This document shows positions 14,453-22,716 of a stretch of DNA of 34,649 bases, in pieces. Under the pieces are notes generated by a model. The model did no database searches, had not been told where the DNA came from, and was given only the letters and a program-made list of their open reading frames with translations. This stretch comes from Anaerolineales bacterium UBA5797 (GTDB taxonomy: Bacteria; Chloroflexota; Anaerolineae; Anaerolineales; Villigracilaceae): contig DIDP01000003.1 in NCBI GenBank assembly GCA_002418205.1, positions 1-34,649 on the forward strand. The letters are read 5' to 3'. How positions within the stretch are numbered: position 1 is the first letter of the stretch; every line of letters starts with the position of its first letter. The position numbers were made by a program, and so were the translations under genes.

Positions 14453-15722
14453 ATTCCAGCGATTCGATCACGCTTCGCGCGACGGCCTCGGGCTGTTCGC
14501 CATTAAAGATGCGGAACAACGCCTGCGCCATCACCGGACCCGTCACCGAAACGACACTTTCCGGGGGCAGCGGGTGCGCCGCTTGAAGGATCTCATCGAT
14601 GGACATTTTCAAAGCTTCATCCTGCCATCCATCCAGCGCCTGCGGGCGGGTCGGCAGATACCCCGCGGCAAGTGACCATGCGGACATGAAATCGCTGTCA
14701 ACCAAATATGACGCAAGTTCCGCAGCCAGCGATTGATTCTCCGGGTCAGCGCCCGCCAACGCCAGCACCCAGCCATCTGCAACCGTATAGGGCGCGTTGT
14801 CGATCCCCATCAGAGGCAGGTATTGTCCGCTGAGGGAGGTGAGGTCGCTCGAAGCCCAGACCACCGCCACATCCGCTTCGCCTTCCCGGAAGAGACTCAA
14901 TGCCTGCAGATCGGTTTGATCGTCCCGAATGGTAAGGGGCACAGTTTCGGAATCGATCGCCTGCCTGAAAAGTGACAGGACCTGCGCCAGAGTCCCCTCG
15001 TCCAAAATCACCGAACCTTGATCGCCCGTCAGAGGCACATCGGCGGAAAGATAAAGCGACAATGGGAAATACGCCTTCGGGTCGGAGGGCGGGAATGTCA
15101 TCTGGTTGCCTGAAGTAAAAATGGCCTCCCATGTTGACGGCGGCTCCTCGAAGACCGAGGCGCGATACACCATCATCAATGCATCCGCGCTGAACGGCAG
15201 ACCGTAGCTGGTGTTCTGTACCCGCCCGAGATCGCGGGCGAACGCGTACCAGTCGGGCTCATCCAGGATCGAGGTCAATCCGTCGATGGGATGCAGCAAG
15301 CCTCGTTGCGCGGCAACTTCCATGTCGGAGTGCGATAACATGATCAGGTCGGGGAGGGCGGCGGGCGCCGCGCCGCTTGTGATGGAAAGGGAGTTCAACA
15401 GATCAGCCGCTTCGCCATCCGCCTTGATCCGGATCTCGATCTCAAGATCGGGGTGTTCGATATTGAATTCGTCAATGCGTTGTTTGAGCAGTTCCGCCGA
15501 GGGCGTATCTGCATTGGGATCGAAACGCGGCGGCAGCCAGACGCGCAAGACCCGGGGTCCGGTCTGCACGGGCGCGGTGGGCGAAGATTCAGGTTCGGGC
15601 GTGGTGGTGGGTCGAATAACGGGGGCAGGCGTCGGCGTGGAAAGAAACGGCGCGAGGGACGAGCATCCCGCAAGAAGAATGAGAGTCGAGCAATACGCGA
15701 TTCGCAGCAGACGAGACATCAT
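14451..15722 (-). CDS. extracellular solute-binding lipoprotein (ABC type, family 1)
   Basis: The 423-residue precursor has a lipoprotein signal with lipobox LLAGC (Cys20), a Pro/Thr-rich linker to about residue 50, and a periplasmic-binding-protein fold of the family 1 (maltose-binding-like) type: LRVWLPPRFDP, IDEFNIEHPDLEIEIRIKAD, YGLPFSADALMMVYR and ADVAVVWASSD. It should sit on the outer face of the membrane and deliver a solute to an ABC transporter, but no permease or ATPase gene is adjacent. It overlaps the stop of the upstream M42 peptidase gene (ATGA), so peptide or sugar products of that cluster are candidate ligands; this is inference. Two adjacent ATG codons could both serve as the start. 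Confidence 0.85.
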   Translation of the reverse strand: MMSRLLRIAYCSTLILLAGCSSLAPFLSTPTPAPVIRPTTTPEPESSPTAPVQTGPRVLRVWLPPRFDPNADTPSAELLKQRIDEFNIEHPDLEIEIRIKADGEAADLLNSLSITSGAAPAALPDLIMLSHSDMEVAAQRGLLHPIDGLTSILDEPDWYAFARDLGRVQNTSYGLPFSADALMMVYRASVFEEPPSTWEAIFTSGNQMTFPPSDPKAYFPLSLYLSADVPLTGDQGSVILDEGTLAQVLSLFRQAIDSETVPLTIRDDQTDLQALSLFREGEADVAVVWASSDLTSLSGQYLPLMGIDNAPYTVADGWVLALAGADPENQSLAAELASYLVDSDFMSAWSLAAGYLPTRPQALDGWQDEALKMSIDEILQAAHPLPPESVVSVTGPVMAQALFRIFNGEQPEAVARSVIESLE

Positions 15723-16723
15723 CCCAGATCGATCGGCGTGCGGAGGAGCGCCGTCAGCAATTTGACGGCGTTCTGCAGGTCGGAATAATCCACCATTTCA
15801 GATGGCGAATGAACGTAACGGACAGGGATGGAAATGCTGCCCACCGGCACACCGGCGCGCGTGAGTTGGATGGCGCGCGCATCGGAGCCGCCGGTGAGGA
15901 GAACCTCCCGCTGGTATGGGATGCGGTTTTTGTCGGCGGCGCGGATCATCCACTCCACAACGCGCGGGTCGGAGATCACGCCAACGTCCCTGATCTTGAT
16001 GCACGGACCCCTGCCAAGCGCCATTTCCATCTTGAGCGCCCTGGGTGTATCGCCAGTCGACGTGACGTCCAATGCGATGCCCACCTCAGGATCGACGCCA
16101 TAAGCCGATGTGGTTGCACCGCGCACACCAACCTCCTCCTGGGTGGTGAATACAAAATACAATTCATGCGGAGAGGTTTTAAGTAAGCGCAGGGTTTCGA
16201 TGGCAACCAGCACACCCACGCGGTTATCCATGGATTTGGCGACGAGGCGGTTTCCCAATTCGGTGAATGACCGGTCGAACGCGGCAACATCGCCGACCTT
16301 GACCGGACAATCCTTTCTGCCCGTTGCGCCGACGTCGATATAGACCTTGTCAAACGTGGGGAGTTCATTGACGTTATCGAGGCGGTCGGACGCGATCACA
16401 CCCTGCGTCCCGTTTAAAAAGCGGACGCGCCCGCCGAGGACATATTTGCGGGATGCCGCGCCGATCGGCGAAAAACGGACAAAGCCGTTGTCGTCCACGT
16501 GGCTGACGATGAGTCCAATCTCGTCCATGTGCGCGGCGATCATGATCCTTTTCGTGTCTTTGGTTTGCCTGGCGGGTTTCCGGCGCGCGATGAGGTTACC
16601 GAGCGCGTCCACTTTCATGTCATCCACCAGCGGTTTGATCTCGGCTTGCACGATCCTGCGGACGTTCTCTTCGTAGCCGGAGGGTCCGAATGTTTCTGTG
16701 AGCTGTTTGAGAAGTTTTTTCAT
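15719..16723 (-). CDS. M42 family metallo-aminopeptidase (paralogue A)
   Basis: The 334-residue protein has the full M42 metal and catalytic set: H65 and D67 (AHMDEIG), bridging D166 (SMDNRVG), the catalytic pair E196/E197 (TQEEVGVRGA), D219 (ALDVT) and H305 (YVHSPSEM). M42 enzymes are cytosolic, dinuclear-metal aminopeptidases that form large dodecameric cages and trim short peptides. Some members were once annotated as endoglucanases. The ATG at 16723 is chosen over upstream in-frame starts because MKKLLKQLTETFGPSG is the standard family beginning. Two further M42 genes and an S51 peptidase lie upstream on the same strand. Confidence 0.93.
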   Translation of the reverse strand: MKKLLKQLTETFGPSGYEENVRRIVQAEIKPLVDDMKVDALGNLIARRKPARQTKDTKRIMIAAHMDEIGLIVSHVDDNGFVRFSPIGAASRKYVLGGRVRFLNGTQGVIASDRLDNVNELPTFDKVYIDVGATGRKDCPVKVGDVAAFDRSFTELGNRLVAKSMDNRVGVLVAIETLRLLKTSPHELYFVFTTQEEVGVRGATTSAYGVDPEVGIALDVTSTGDTPRALKMEMALGRGPCIKIRDVGVISDPRVVEWMIRAADKNRIPYQREVLLTGGSDARAIQLTRAGVPVGSISIPVRYVHSPSEMVDYSDLQNAVKLLTALLRTPIDLG

Positions 16724-16772
16724 TGTCGGATTCGATTTCCTGATCTGGCAGTTCGATGATTTTGTTATGGGC

Positions 16773-17483
16773 TCAGGACAATGTGAGGGATTGTCCGCTC
16801 TTGTAAACCTTTTCACCCTTGCGGGTAAAGACATGGACTTTGCTGCGTCCCATCACCTGCCATTCGCCGTTCAGCGAGCCGACGAGCGCAGTATCTTCGT
16901 CCACACCGATCATGCGTTCACCATCCTTGAGCTGGCGCTTCAGCGTAAGCACAAGCGGCTTGAACACGGCGGGGATCGCGTCGAAGTGCGGGACGATGAA
17001 CGCAGCCGGGACCAGCCCAAAGCCTTCGGTCGTTCCCGCCAGCCGGAAACTCGGCATTCGTCTGGCAAGGATCATCGCGCCTGCGGAGCAGCCCGCATAC
17101 ACCGCGCCGCGGTCCCAGGCGCGCTGTGCGGCACTCCAGGCGCGGCTTCCGTTCATGGTCTGATACAGATAACCCGGGTCACCGCCTGAGAAGTAGATCA
17201 GGTCCGCATTCTCGAGCAGGGATTCCCATTGCGGGTCATCCGCAGAGTCGCGGTCGATAATGCGCAGCGCGTCCACCTCCGCACCCAGTTTTTGGAAATG
17301 GGCGAGTCCCATGTTCGACCAGCGGTTGACGCTCACATCGCCTTCCCTGCCTGCCGCGGTCGGCAGACAGACCACGCGTGGCTTTCTTCCGTTAAGGTTC
17401 AGGCTGTGCAACAGATGACGGTCAACATCCTCCATCACGGGAAGATATTCACCGGAACCGACAAGGGCGATCAGACCATTCAT
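16773..17483 (-). CDS. S51 family peptidase (peptidase E / cyanophycinase-like)
   Basis: This 236-residue protein has the class I glutamine amidotransferase-like fold of family S51. The nucleophile is Ser133 in YAGCSAGAM, preceded by YFSGGDPGYLYQ, with a candidate base His166 in VPHFD. Family members are dipeptidase E (cutting Asp-X dipeptides) and cyanophycinase. The length fits peptidase E, but the GG-D-P-G-Y loop is also seen in uncharacterised S51 proteins, so the substrate is open. AAAGGTG lies before the ATG. Its place between M42 aminopeptidase genes supports a role in degrading peptides that the aminopeptidases leave. Confidence 0.85.
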   Translation of the reverse strand: MNGLIALVGSGEYLPVMEDVDRHLLHSLNLNGRKPRVVCLPTAAGREGDVSVNRWSNMGLAHFQKLGAEVDALRIIDRDSADDPQWESLLENADLIYFSGGDPGYLYQTMNGSRAWSAAQRAWDRGAVYAGCSAGAMILARRMPSFRLAGTTEGFGLVPAAFIVPHFDAIPAVFKPLVLTLKRQLKDGERMIGVDEDTALVGSLNGEWQVMGRSKVHVFTRKGEKVYKSGQSLTLS

Positions 17484-17537
17484 AAGACACCTTTAAAACT
17501 CCGTGGACGGGCAACGTCAAGAAACGGGATGCAAATT

Positions 17538-18587
17538 CTATCTTCGGGCGATCAACTCCGGCGTGATCCTCTTCAATGCCGCGTGAAGCAGACTAAGCGT
17601 ATGCTTCCAATCGTCCACGCGCGAGATGCTCACCGGAGAATGGGTATAACGATGCGGCACTGAAACGGAGACGGTCGGGATGCCTGCCAGCGCGCGCTGG
17701 ATGGCACCCGAGTCCGTGCCGCCGCCGCCGGGCTGGCGGAATTGGTAGGGAATGTTTTCGGCGTCGCCCACTTCGCTTAGAAAGCGGACAAGCCGCGGGT
17801 CGTGCAGAGTCGAACCGTCAGCGATGTAGATCGCGGGGCCCGATCCAAGTTTTGTATTGTACGATATATTCTCGCTGCCGTCATGCAGGGGCAGATCGTT
17901 TGCGGGGGTCGAATCGATGGCAATCGCCATATCCGGTTTGAAATACTGCGCCGCCACCTTTGCTCCGCGCAGACCGATCTCCTCCTGCACGGAGAACGCC
18001 GCGCACAGATCGATGTTGGAGGGAGCATGTTTCAGCAGTTCGATCACCGTCGCCACGCCGATGCGGTCATCAATGGACTTGGCCATGATGGACGGTCCAA
18101 CGCGGCGGAACTGTGTGGCAAATCCCGCCCGGTCACCGACCCTTGCCCTGCCGCCGGGACCGAGATCGATGCGCAGCGCCTCCAGCGGCACCTTCCGCTT
18201 GCGCTCATCGCCGTCCATCAAATGGACCGGCTTGCCGCCGATCACACCGGGTGTCCGCTCCCTGCCAACCAGCACCTGCTTGCCGAGCAAATGACGGACA
18301 TCCATGCCGCCCACGGTTTCAAAGCGATAGGTCCCATCGCCATCTTCGGCAACGAGGAAAAAGCCGACCTCATCCATGTGCGCGTCGACCATGACGCGGA
18401 CCCGCCTCTTTCCACGCCCGTATCTGGTCGCAAGCACACTGCCCATCGCGTCCACCCGGGTCTCGTCCGCATAAGGCTTGATCTCCTCCAGAACGATCCT
18501 GCGGACCTCAGCCTCGTCGCCCGATACTGCGATGACATTGCAAAGTTTCTCAAGCAATTTGAGTTGGGTATTTCCAAATGAAGGCAT
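17538..18587 (-). CDS. M42 family metallo-aminopeptidase (paralogue B)
   Basis: The 349-residue protein keeps all M42 signature residues: H70 and D72 (DAHMDEVG), D173 (SIDDRIG), E202/E203 (VQEEIGLRGA), D225 (AIDST) and H316 (RYTHSPVS). It differs from paralogue A in an inserted GDERKRKVPLEAL stretch and in the PGGGGTDSGAIQ loop near residue 290. The ATG at 18587 lies seven bases past the stop of paralogue C and gives a normal family start, so the longer upstream frame is rejected. Part of the same minus-strand operon; it probably has a different N-terminal residue preference from its neighbours. Confidence 0.93.
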   Translation of the reverse strand: MPSFGNTQLKLLEKLCNVIAVSGDEAEVRRIVLEEIKPYADETRVDAMGSVLATRYGRGKRRVRVMVDAHMDEVGFFLVAEDGDGTYRFETVGGMDVRHLLGKQVLVGRERTPGVIGGKPVHLMDGDERKRKVPLEALRIDLGPGGRARVGDRAGFATQFRRVGPSIMAKSIDDRIGVATVIELLKHAPSNIDLCAAFSVQEEIGLRGAKVAAQYFKPDMAIAIDSTPANDLPLHDGSENISYNTKLGSGPAIYIADGSTLHDPRLVRFLSEVGDAENIPYQFRQPGGGGTDSGAIQRALAGIPTVSVSVPHRYTHSPVSISRVDDWKHTLSLLHAALKRITPELIARR

Positions 18588-18594
18588 CGATGAA

Positions 18595-19662
18595 TTATTC
18601 CCAGACGATCTTTTCAACAAAATCAACTTCAAGCGAAGCAATGAACCCGGCGAGCAAACGACCCACGCGTTGAATGTCCTTGATCGAAACCGCCTCAACG
18701 GGAGTGTGCATATATCGCAGCGGATATTCCACCAACGCGGTCGGGATGCCCTCCATAGTCGTTTGCAGCGCGAAGGCATCGGTCCCGGAATGCGCCGGGG
18801 TCACATCCAAGAACCAGGGGATCTCCAGCTTGTCCGCCAGGTCCTTGAGTTTGGTGTGCAAAAACGGATGCATGTTCGGTCCCATGCACAACCCCACTCC
18901 CTTCCCCATCGGGAAGGTCTGCCAGTCGTTCGCGCCCGGACCTTTCGCAAACGCCCCATCCACTGCAACGGCGATCTGCGGACGCAGCGCGAAAGCCGAT
19001 GTGTACGCGCCCAGAAAATTCGTCTCTTCCTGGACCGTCGCAACTGCCCACACATCCCAGGCATGACTCTTGCCCTGCAGTTCCTCCAGACAAACGGTCA
19101 ACGCCGCGACGGATGCACGGTTATCCAGCGTGTGACCCGAAATGACATCGCCAGCCAGTTCCATCGGCGGGTTCGCAAACGAGACCAGATCTCCCACGCG
19201 CACCTTCTTCTCCACATCGCGCGGCGTCAAGCCCGTATCCACAAGCAAATACCGCATCCCCACAACGCCGCTCCTTTCGGACTCGGGCAGGTATCTGGGG
19301 GGCGGCATGGCAATGACCGCCGGAAGTTCTTCGCCGCTGCTGGCATGGACGATCACCTGCACGCCGGGCAGCACACGCTCATCGATGCCTCCGACATTCG
19401 TGATATGCAGGAAGCCGTCCTCGATGCTCGAAACCATCATGCCGATCGCGTCCATATGGGTGGCGATCAGGATGGCCGGGCGTTTCCCCTTCGACCCGCC
19501 CGAACCTCTTTTGAGCCCATGCAATGAACCGACGCGGCTGATGCTTGTTTCATCCACAAGCGTCCGCCACTTCTCTTCGATCAATCTGGCAACGGGGGTT
19601 TCGTGACCTGACAAGCCCGAAATGGAAATCAACGATTTCAGGAAGGGAAGGATATCAGTCAT
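18595..19662 (-). CDS. M42-like metallo-aminopeptidase (divergent paralogue C)
   Basis: The 355-residue protein is recognisably M42: H69 and D71 (THMDAIG), D180 (HTLDNRAS), E212/E213 (VQEETNFLGA), D235 (AVDGA) and H319 (RYMHTPVEA). The metal-binding residues are kept, but the usual HMDEIG has become HMDAIG and the usual QEEVGLRGA has become QEETNFLGA, so the active-site surroundings differ from paralogues A and B. A Gly/Ser/Lys-rich insert lies at about 51-61. It starts three bases after the stop of the Thr/Pro-rich stalk gene, so the two are probably coupled. Confidence 0.88.
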   Translation of the reverse strand: MTDILPFLKSLISISGLSGHETPVARLIEEKWRTLVDETSISRVGSLHGLKRGSGGSKGKRPAILIATHMDAIGMMVSSIEDGFLHITNVGGIDERVLPGVQVIVHASSGEELPAVIAMPPPRYLPESERSGVVGMRYLLVDTGLTPRDVEKKVRVGDLVSFANPPMELAGDVISGHTLDNRASVAALTVCLEELQGKSHAWDVWAVATVQEETNFLGAYTSAFALRPQIAVAVDGAFAKGPGANDWQTFPMGKGVGLCMGPNMHPFLHTKLKDLADKLEIPWFLDVTPAHSGTDAFALQTTMEGIPTALVEYPLRYMHTPVEAVSIKDIQRVGRLLAGFIASLEVDFVEKIVWE

Positions 19663-19665
19663 GTA

Positions 19666-20115
19666 TTATGGGAACGGCGTGATGGATGGGGTGAAGGTTA
19701 TCGTCGGCGTCACAGGGGTGGGCGATAACGTTGGGGTGAAGGTGTCCGTCGGCGTGTAGGTCGAGGAGGGGGTGAATGACGGCGTGAGGGTCGGTGTATT
19801 CGTAAATGTGCCCGTGGAGGTCCATGTGGAGGTAAGGGTCGGTGTGTAGGTCATCGTTGGCGTGGATGTCATCGAAGGGGTGACGGAGGGGATGTTCGTA
19901 TTAGTGCCCGGCACGATCAACGGAGTGACGCTGATGGTCGGGATCTGAAGCGTTGCCGTTGCGGAGAGACTCGGTGTTGGGGTCGCGGTCATAACGGAGA
20001 CGTCAGGAGCGAGCATGATCGCGATCCACCCAATGCAATAACAGGGGATCGTTGCCAGCGTGATGGCGATCAATGCGAGGCGGCGGCGCGCGCGCGGGTC
20101 TGATGTCTCGAGCAT
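19666..20115 (-). CDS. membrane-anchored Thr/Pro/Ser-rich stalk protein
   Basis: This 149-residue protein has a basic N terminus, one membrane segment (about 13-36) and then about 110 residues made almost only of Thr, Pro and Ser in irregular TPT/TPS repeats, expected outside the cell as an extended, possibly glycosylated stalk. There is no folded domain after it. An earlier in-frame start would overlap the divergent sbcC gene, and a TATAAT box lies at 20130-20125, nine bases before the ATG at 20115, with no ribosome-binding site. It heads the peptidase operon, but its part in it is unknown. Confidence 0.65.
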   Translation of the reverse strand: MLETSDPRARRRLALIAITLATIPCYCIGWIAIMLAPDVSVMTATPTPSLSATATLQIPTISVTPLIVPGTNTNIPSVTPSMTSTPTMTYTPTLTSTWTSTGTFTNTPTLTPSFTPSSTYTPTDTFTPTLSPTPVTPTITFTPSITPFP

Positions 20116-20152
20116 GATGGTTCGATTATAATCCATACGATATAGCCACATC

Positions 20153-22714
20153 ATGATTCCCCTTCGTCTCCGCATTTCCGGTTTTCTTTCCTATCGCGAT
20201 CCGGTCGAACTCGATTTCGATGCCTTCGAACTTGCCTGCATTTCAGGTCACAACGGCGCGGGGAAATCCTCCCTGCTCGATGCCATCATCTGGAGCCTGT
20301 TCGGTGAGGCGCGCGGCAAAAGCAGTGACATCATCAACCTGAACGCGGATGTAAAAGCCGCGGAGGTTGCGCTTACCTTCGAATATGAGGGCAACATCTA
20401 TCGCGTGCAGCGTACGCTGCCGCGCAACAAAAGCACCGTGCTTGAGTTCCAGGTCAAAAATGGCGATGGCTGGAAACCGCTGACCGAAAAGACAACCCGC
20501 GACACGCAGGCGCGCATCGAGCAAACCCTGCGCCTCGATTACGACACGTTCGTCAACGCCTCCTTCTTTTTGCAGGGCAAAGCCGATCAATTCACGCAGC
20601 AGAACGCCTCCAAGCGCAAAGAGGTGCTGAGCAACATCCTCGGTCTCGAAGTATGGGAGCAATACAAGAGTCGCACCGCTGAAAAGCGAAAATCCATCGA
20701 ACGCGAAGTGGATGAGATCGAGGGGCGAATCGCGGAGATCGATGCGGAACTCGGCGAGGAGGAAACGCGCAAGGCGCGTCTGGCGGAGCTGGAAGCCAGC
20801 CTTAAGCAATTGACCTCCGCCCGCGCCGCGCGGGAATCCGTTTTGGAGAACATCCGGCGGAACGCTGTATTGCTGGAGGAACAACGGAAACTGACATCCA
20901 CGTTATCCGCCGGACTCGAACGTTCGCACACGGCTCTCGCGGGACTTGAAGCCCGTCTCGCCGCCAAACAAACGGACCGCGCCGCTTATGCCGATCTCAT
21001 GGACCGCGCCCGGGAGATCGAATTCGCTTACAAGGCGTGGCAAAAGATTCGCAGGGAACTGGAGGAATGGGAGAAGACCGCCTCGCAATTCCGCGAACAC
21101 GAAAGGAAACGCGCCCCCCTGCTCGAAAAGATCGCCGTGGAGAAGGCACGCCTGGAGGAGGAGAGGCGCACATTACTGGTCGAGGAAGAGGAAATCAACA
21201 ACCAGTCATCCGTGATCGCTGAACTGCAAAAGAGCATCGAGACGGCAGGAAGGGCTTTGAAGGAAGCAGAGACCAGAGTCGCCGAACGCGCTGAACTGGA
21301 CGCAAAACGTAACGAGGCGCGCGAACGTCAGGCGGCGTTGAAGGTCGAGAACGAGACTCTGAAAGTTGAGATGAATCAACTCAAAGAGCGGATCGAAGCG
21401 CTCAAGTTTGCCGAAGGAGCGACCTGTCCGCTGTGTGGTCAGGAGTTGAGCGAGAAGCACCGCAAGTCCACGCTCAAGCAGTTGGAAGGCGAAGGCAAAC
21501 AGAAAGGCGATCGATTCCGGGCGAATCAAAAAGAGACAACCGAACTCACGCAACAGATCACGGAATACGAAGCACAGATCAGGCAATTATCCTCCGCAGA
21601 AAATGATCGTGTGAAATATGCCAGCGAGGTCTCCCAGCGCACCGAACGCATGCAAACCCTGCGAGCGCTCACAAAGGACTGGGAAACGACGGGCAAAAAG
21701 CGCCTGAAGGAAGTCGAAAAACTTTTGGATGGCGGCAAATACGCGAACGAGGAACAAAAGCAGCTCGCCAAACTCGACAAGGAACTCGCCAAACTTGGCT
21801 ACGATGCGTCCGCGCATGATGAAGCGCGCAGCCGGGAAAACGAATTACGCAGTGTGGACGAGGAATTCGGCAATTTGAAGTCGGCGAAGGAAGTGATCCA
21901 TCAGATCGATAACGAGATCGCCAGCCTCGAAGAGGAAGGTCGAAAGAGAAAAGAGGAACTGGAAGAACAGCAAAAGGAATATGACTCCGCTGCTTCCGCC
22001 TTGGCGAACGCCGAAGCTCAATCGCCCGATCTTGAAGAAGCCGAGCGCGAACTCTTCCGCCTGCGCGAGGAGGAGAACAAGGTGCGCAGTGAGCTGGGCG
22101 GCGCGCAGCAGCGCGTGGACATTCTCTCCACACAGCGCGCCCGCAAAGCGGATTTCGAAAAGGAACGCGGGGAACTTCAAAAACAGATCGCCCGCCACAA
22201 AACTCTGGAGCGCGCCTTCGGCAAGGATGGCGTCCCCGCCCTGTTGATCGAACAGGCACTGCCTCACATCGAAACAAAAGCCAACGAACTGCTGGACCGT
22301 TTGTCGGACGGGCAGATGTCCATCCGCTTCGTCACCCAGACGGAATACAGGGACAAAAAGCGCGATGATCTCAAGGAAACGCTCGACATCCAGATCAGCG
22401 ATTCGGCTGGCATCCGCAATTACGAAATGTACTCCGGCGGCGAGGCATTCCGCGTCAACTTCGCGATCCGGCTGGCGCTCTCGGAGATCCTTGCCCAACG
22501 CAAGGGCGCGCGCCTGCAAACGCTGGTCATCGATGAAGGATTCGGTTCACAGGATGTGCAGGGCAAGCAACGACTGATCGAAGCCATCAATCTTGTGAAG
22601 AACGACTTCGCCAAAATACTCGTCATCACACATCTCGATGAATTGAAGGATGCCTTTCCCTCCCGCATCGAAGTGGAAAAGACCGAACGCGGCTCCACCC
22701 TGCGTGTCCTCTAA
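20153..22714 (+). CDS. sbcC: SbcC/Rad50-type SMC ATPase
   Basis: The 853-residue protein has an N-terminal Walker A (GHNGAGKSS, 32-40), long coiled coils on both sides of a central zinc hook (CPLCG, C425 and C428, almost exactly mid-protein), the signature motif YSGGEAFR (760-767) and a C-terminal Walker B (LVIDEGFG, Asp794 and Glu795). It should form the ATPase and DNA tether of a nuclease complex for processing double-strand breaks and hairpins. No sbcD/mre11 nuclease gene is adjacent, so its partner must be elsewhere. The start is divergent from the stalk gene, with -10 like sequences overlapping between them (20125-20132) and no clear ribosome-binding site. Confidence 0.93.
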   Translation: MIPLRLRISGFLSYRDPVELDFDAFELACISGHNGAGKSSLLDAIIWSLFGEARGKSSDIINLNADVKAAEVALTFEYEGNIYRVQRTLPRNKSTVLEFQVKNGDGWKPLTEKTTRDTQARIEQTLRLDYDTFVNASFFLQGKADQFTQQNASKRKEVLSNILGLEVWEQYKSRTAEKRKSIEREVDEIEGRIAEIDAELGEEETRKARLAELEASLKQLTSARAARESVLENIRRNAVLLEEQRKLTSTLSAGLERSHTALAGLEARLAAKQTDRAAYADLMDRAREIEFAYKAWQKIRRELEEWEKTASQFREHERKRAPLLEKIAVEKARLEEERRTLLVEEEEINNQSSVIAELQKSIETAGRALKEAETRVAERAELDAKRNEARERQAALKVENETLKVEMNQLKERIEALKFAEGATCPLCGQELSEKHRKSTLKQLEGEGKQKGDRFRANQKETTELTQQITEYEAQIRQLSSAENDRVKYASEVSQRTERMQTLRALTKDWETTGKKRLKEVEKLLDGGKYANEEQKQLAKLDKELAKLGYDASAHDEARSRENELRSVDEEFGNLKSAKEVIHQIDNEIASLEEEGRKRKEELEEQQKEYDSAASALANAEAQSPDLEEAERELFRLREEENKVRSELGGAQQRVDILSTQRARKADFEKERGELQKQIARHKTLERAFGKDGVPALLIEQALPHIETKANELLDRLSDGQMSIRFVTQTEYRDKKRDDLKETLDIQISDSAGIRNYEMYSGGEAFRVNFAIRLALSEILAQRKGARLQTLVIDEGFGSQDVQGKQRLIEAINLVKNDFAKILVITHLDELKDAFPSRIEVEKTERGSTLRVL

Positions 22715-22716
22715 CC

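Noticed and set aside
19690..19920. DNA tandem repeat or minisatellite in the Thr/Pro gene
   Set aside because: The repetition is at protein level only; the codons vary and no constant DNA unit is seen.
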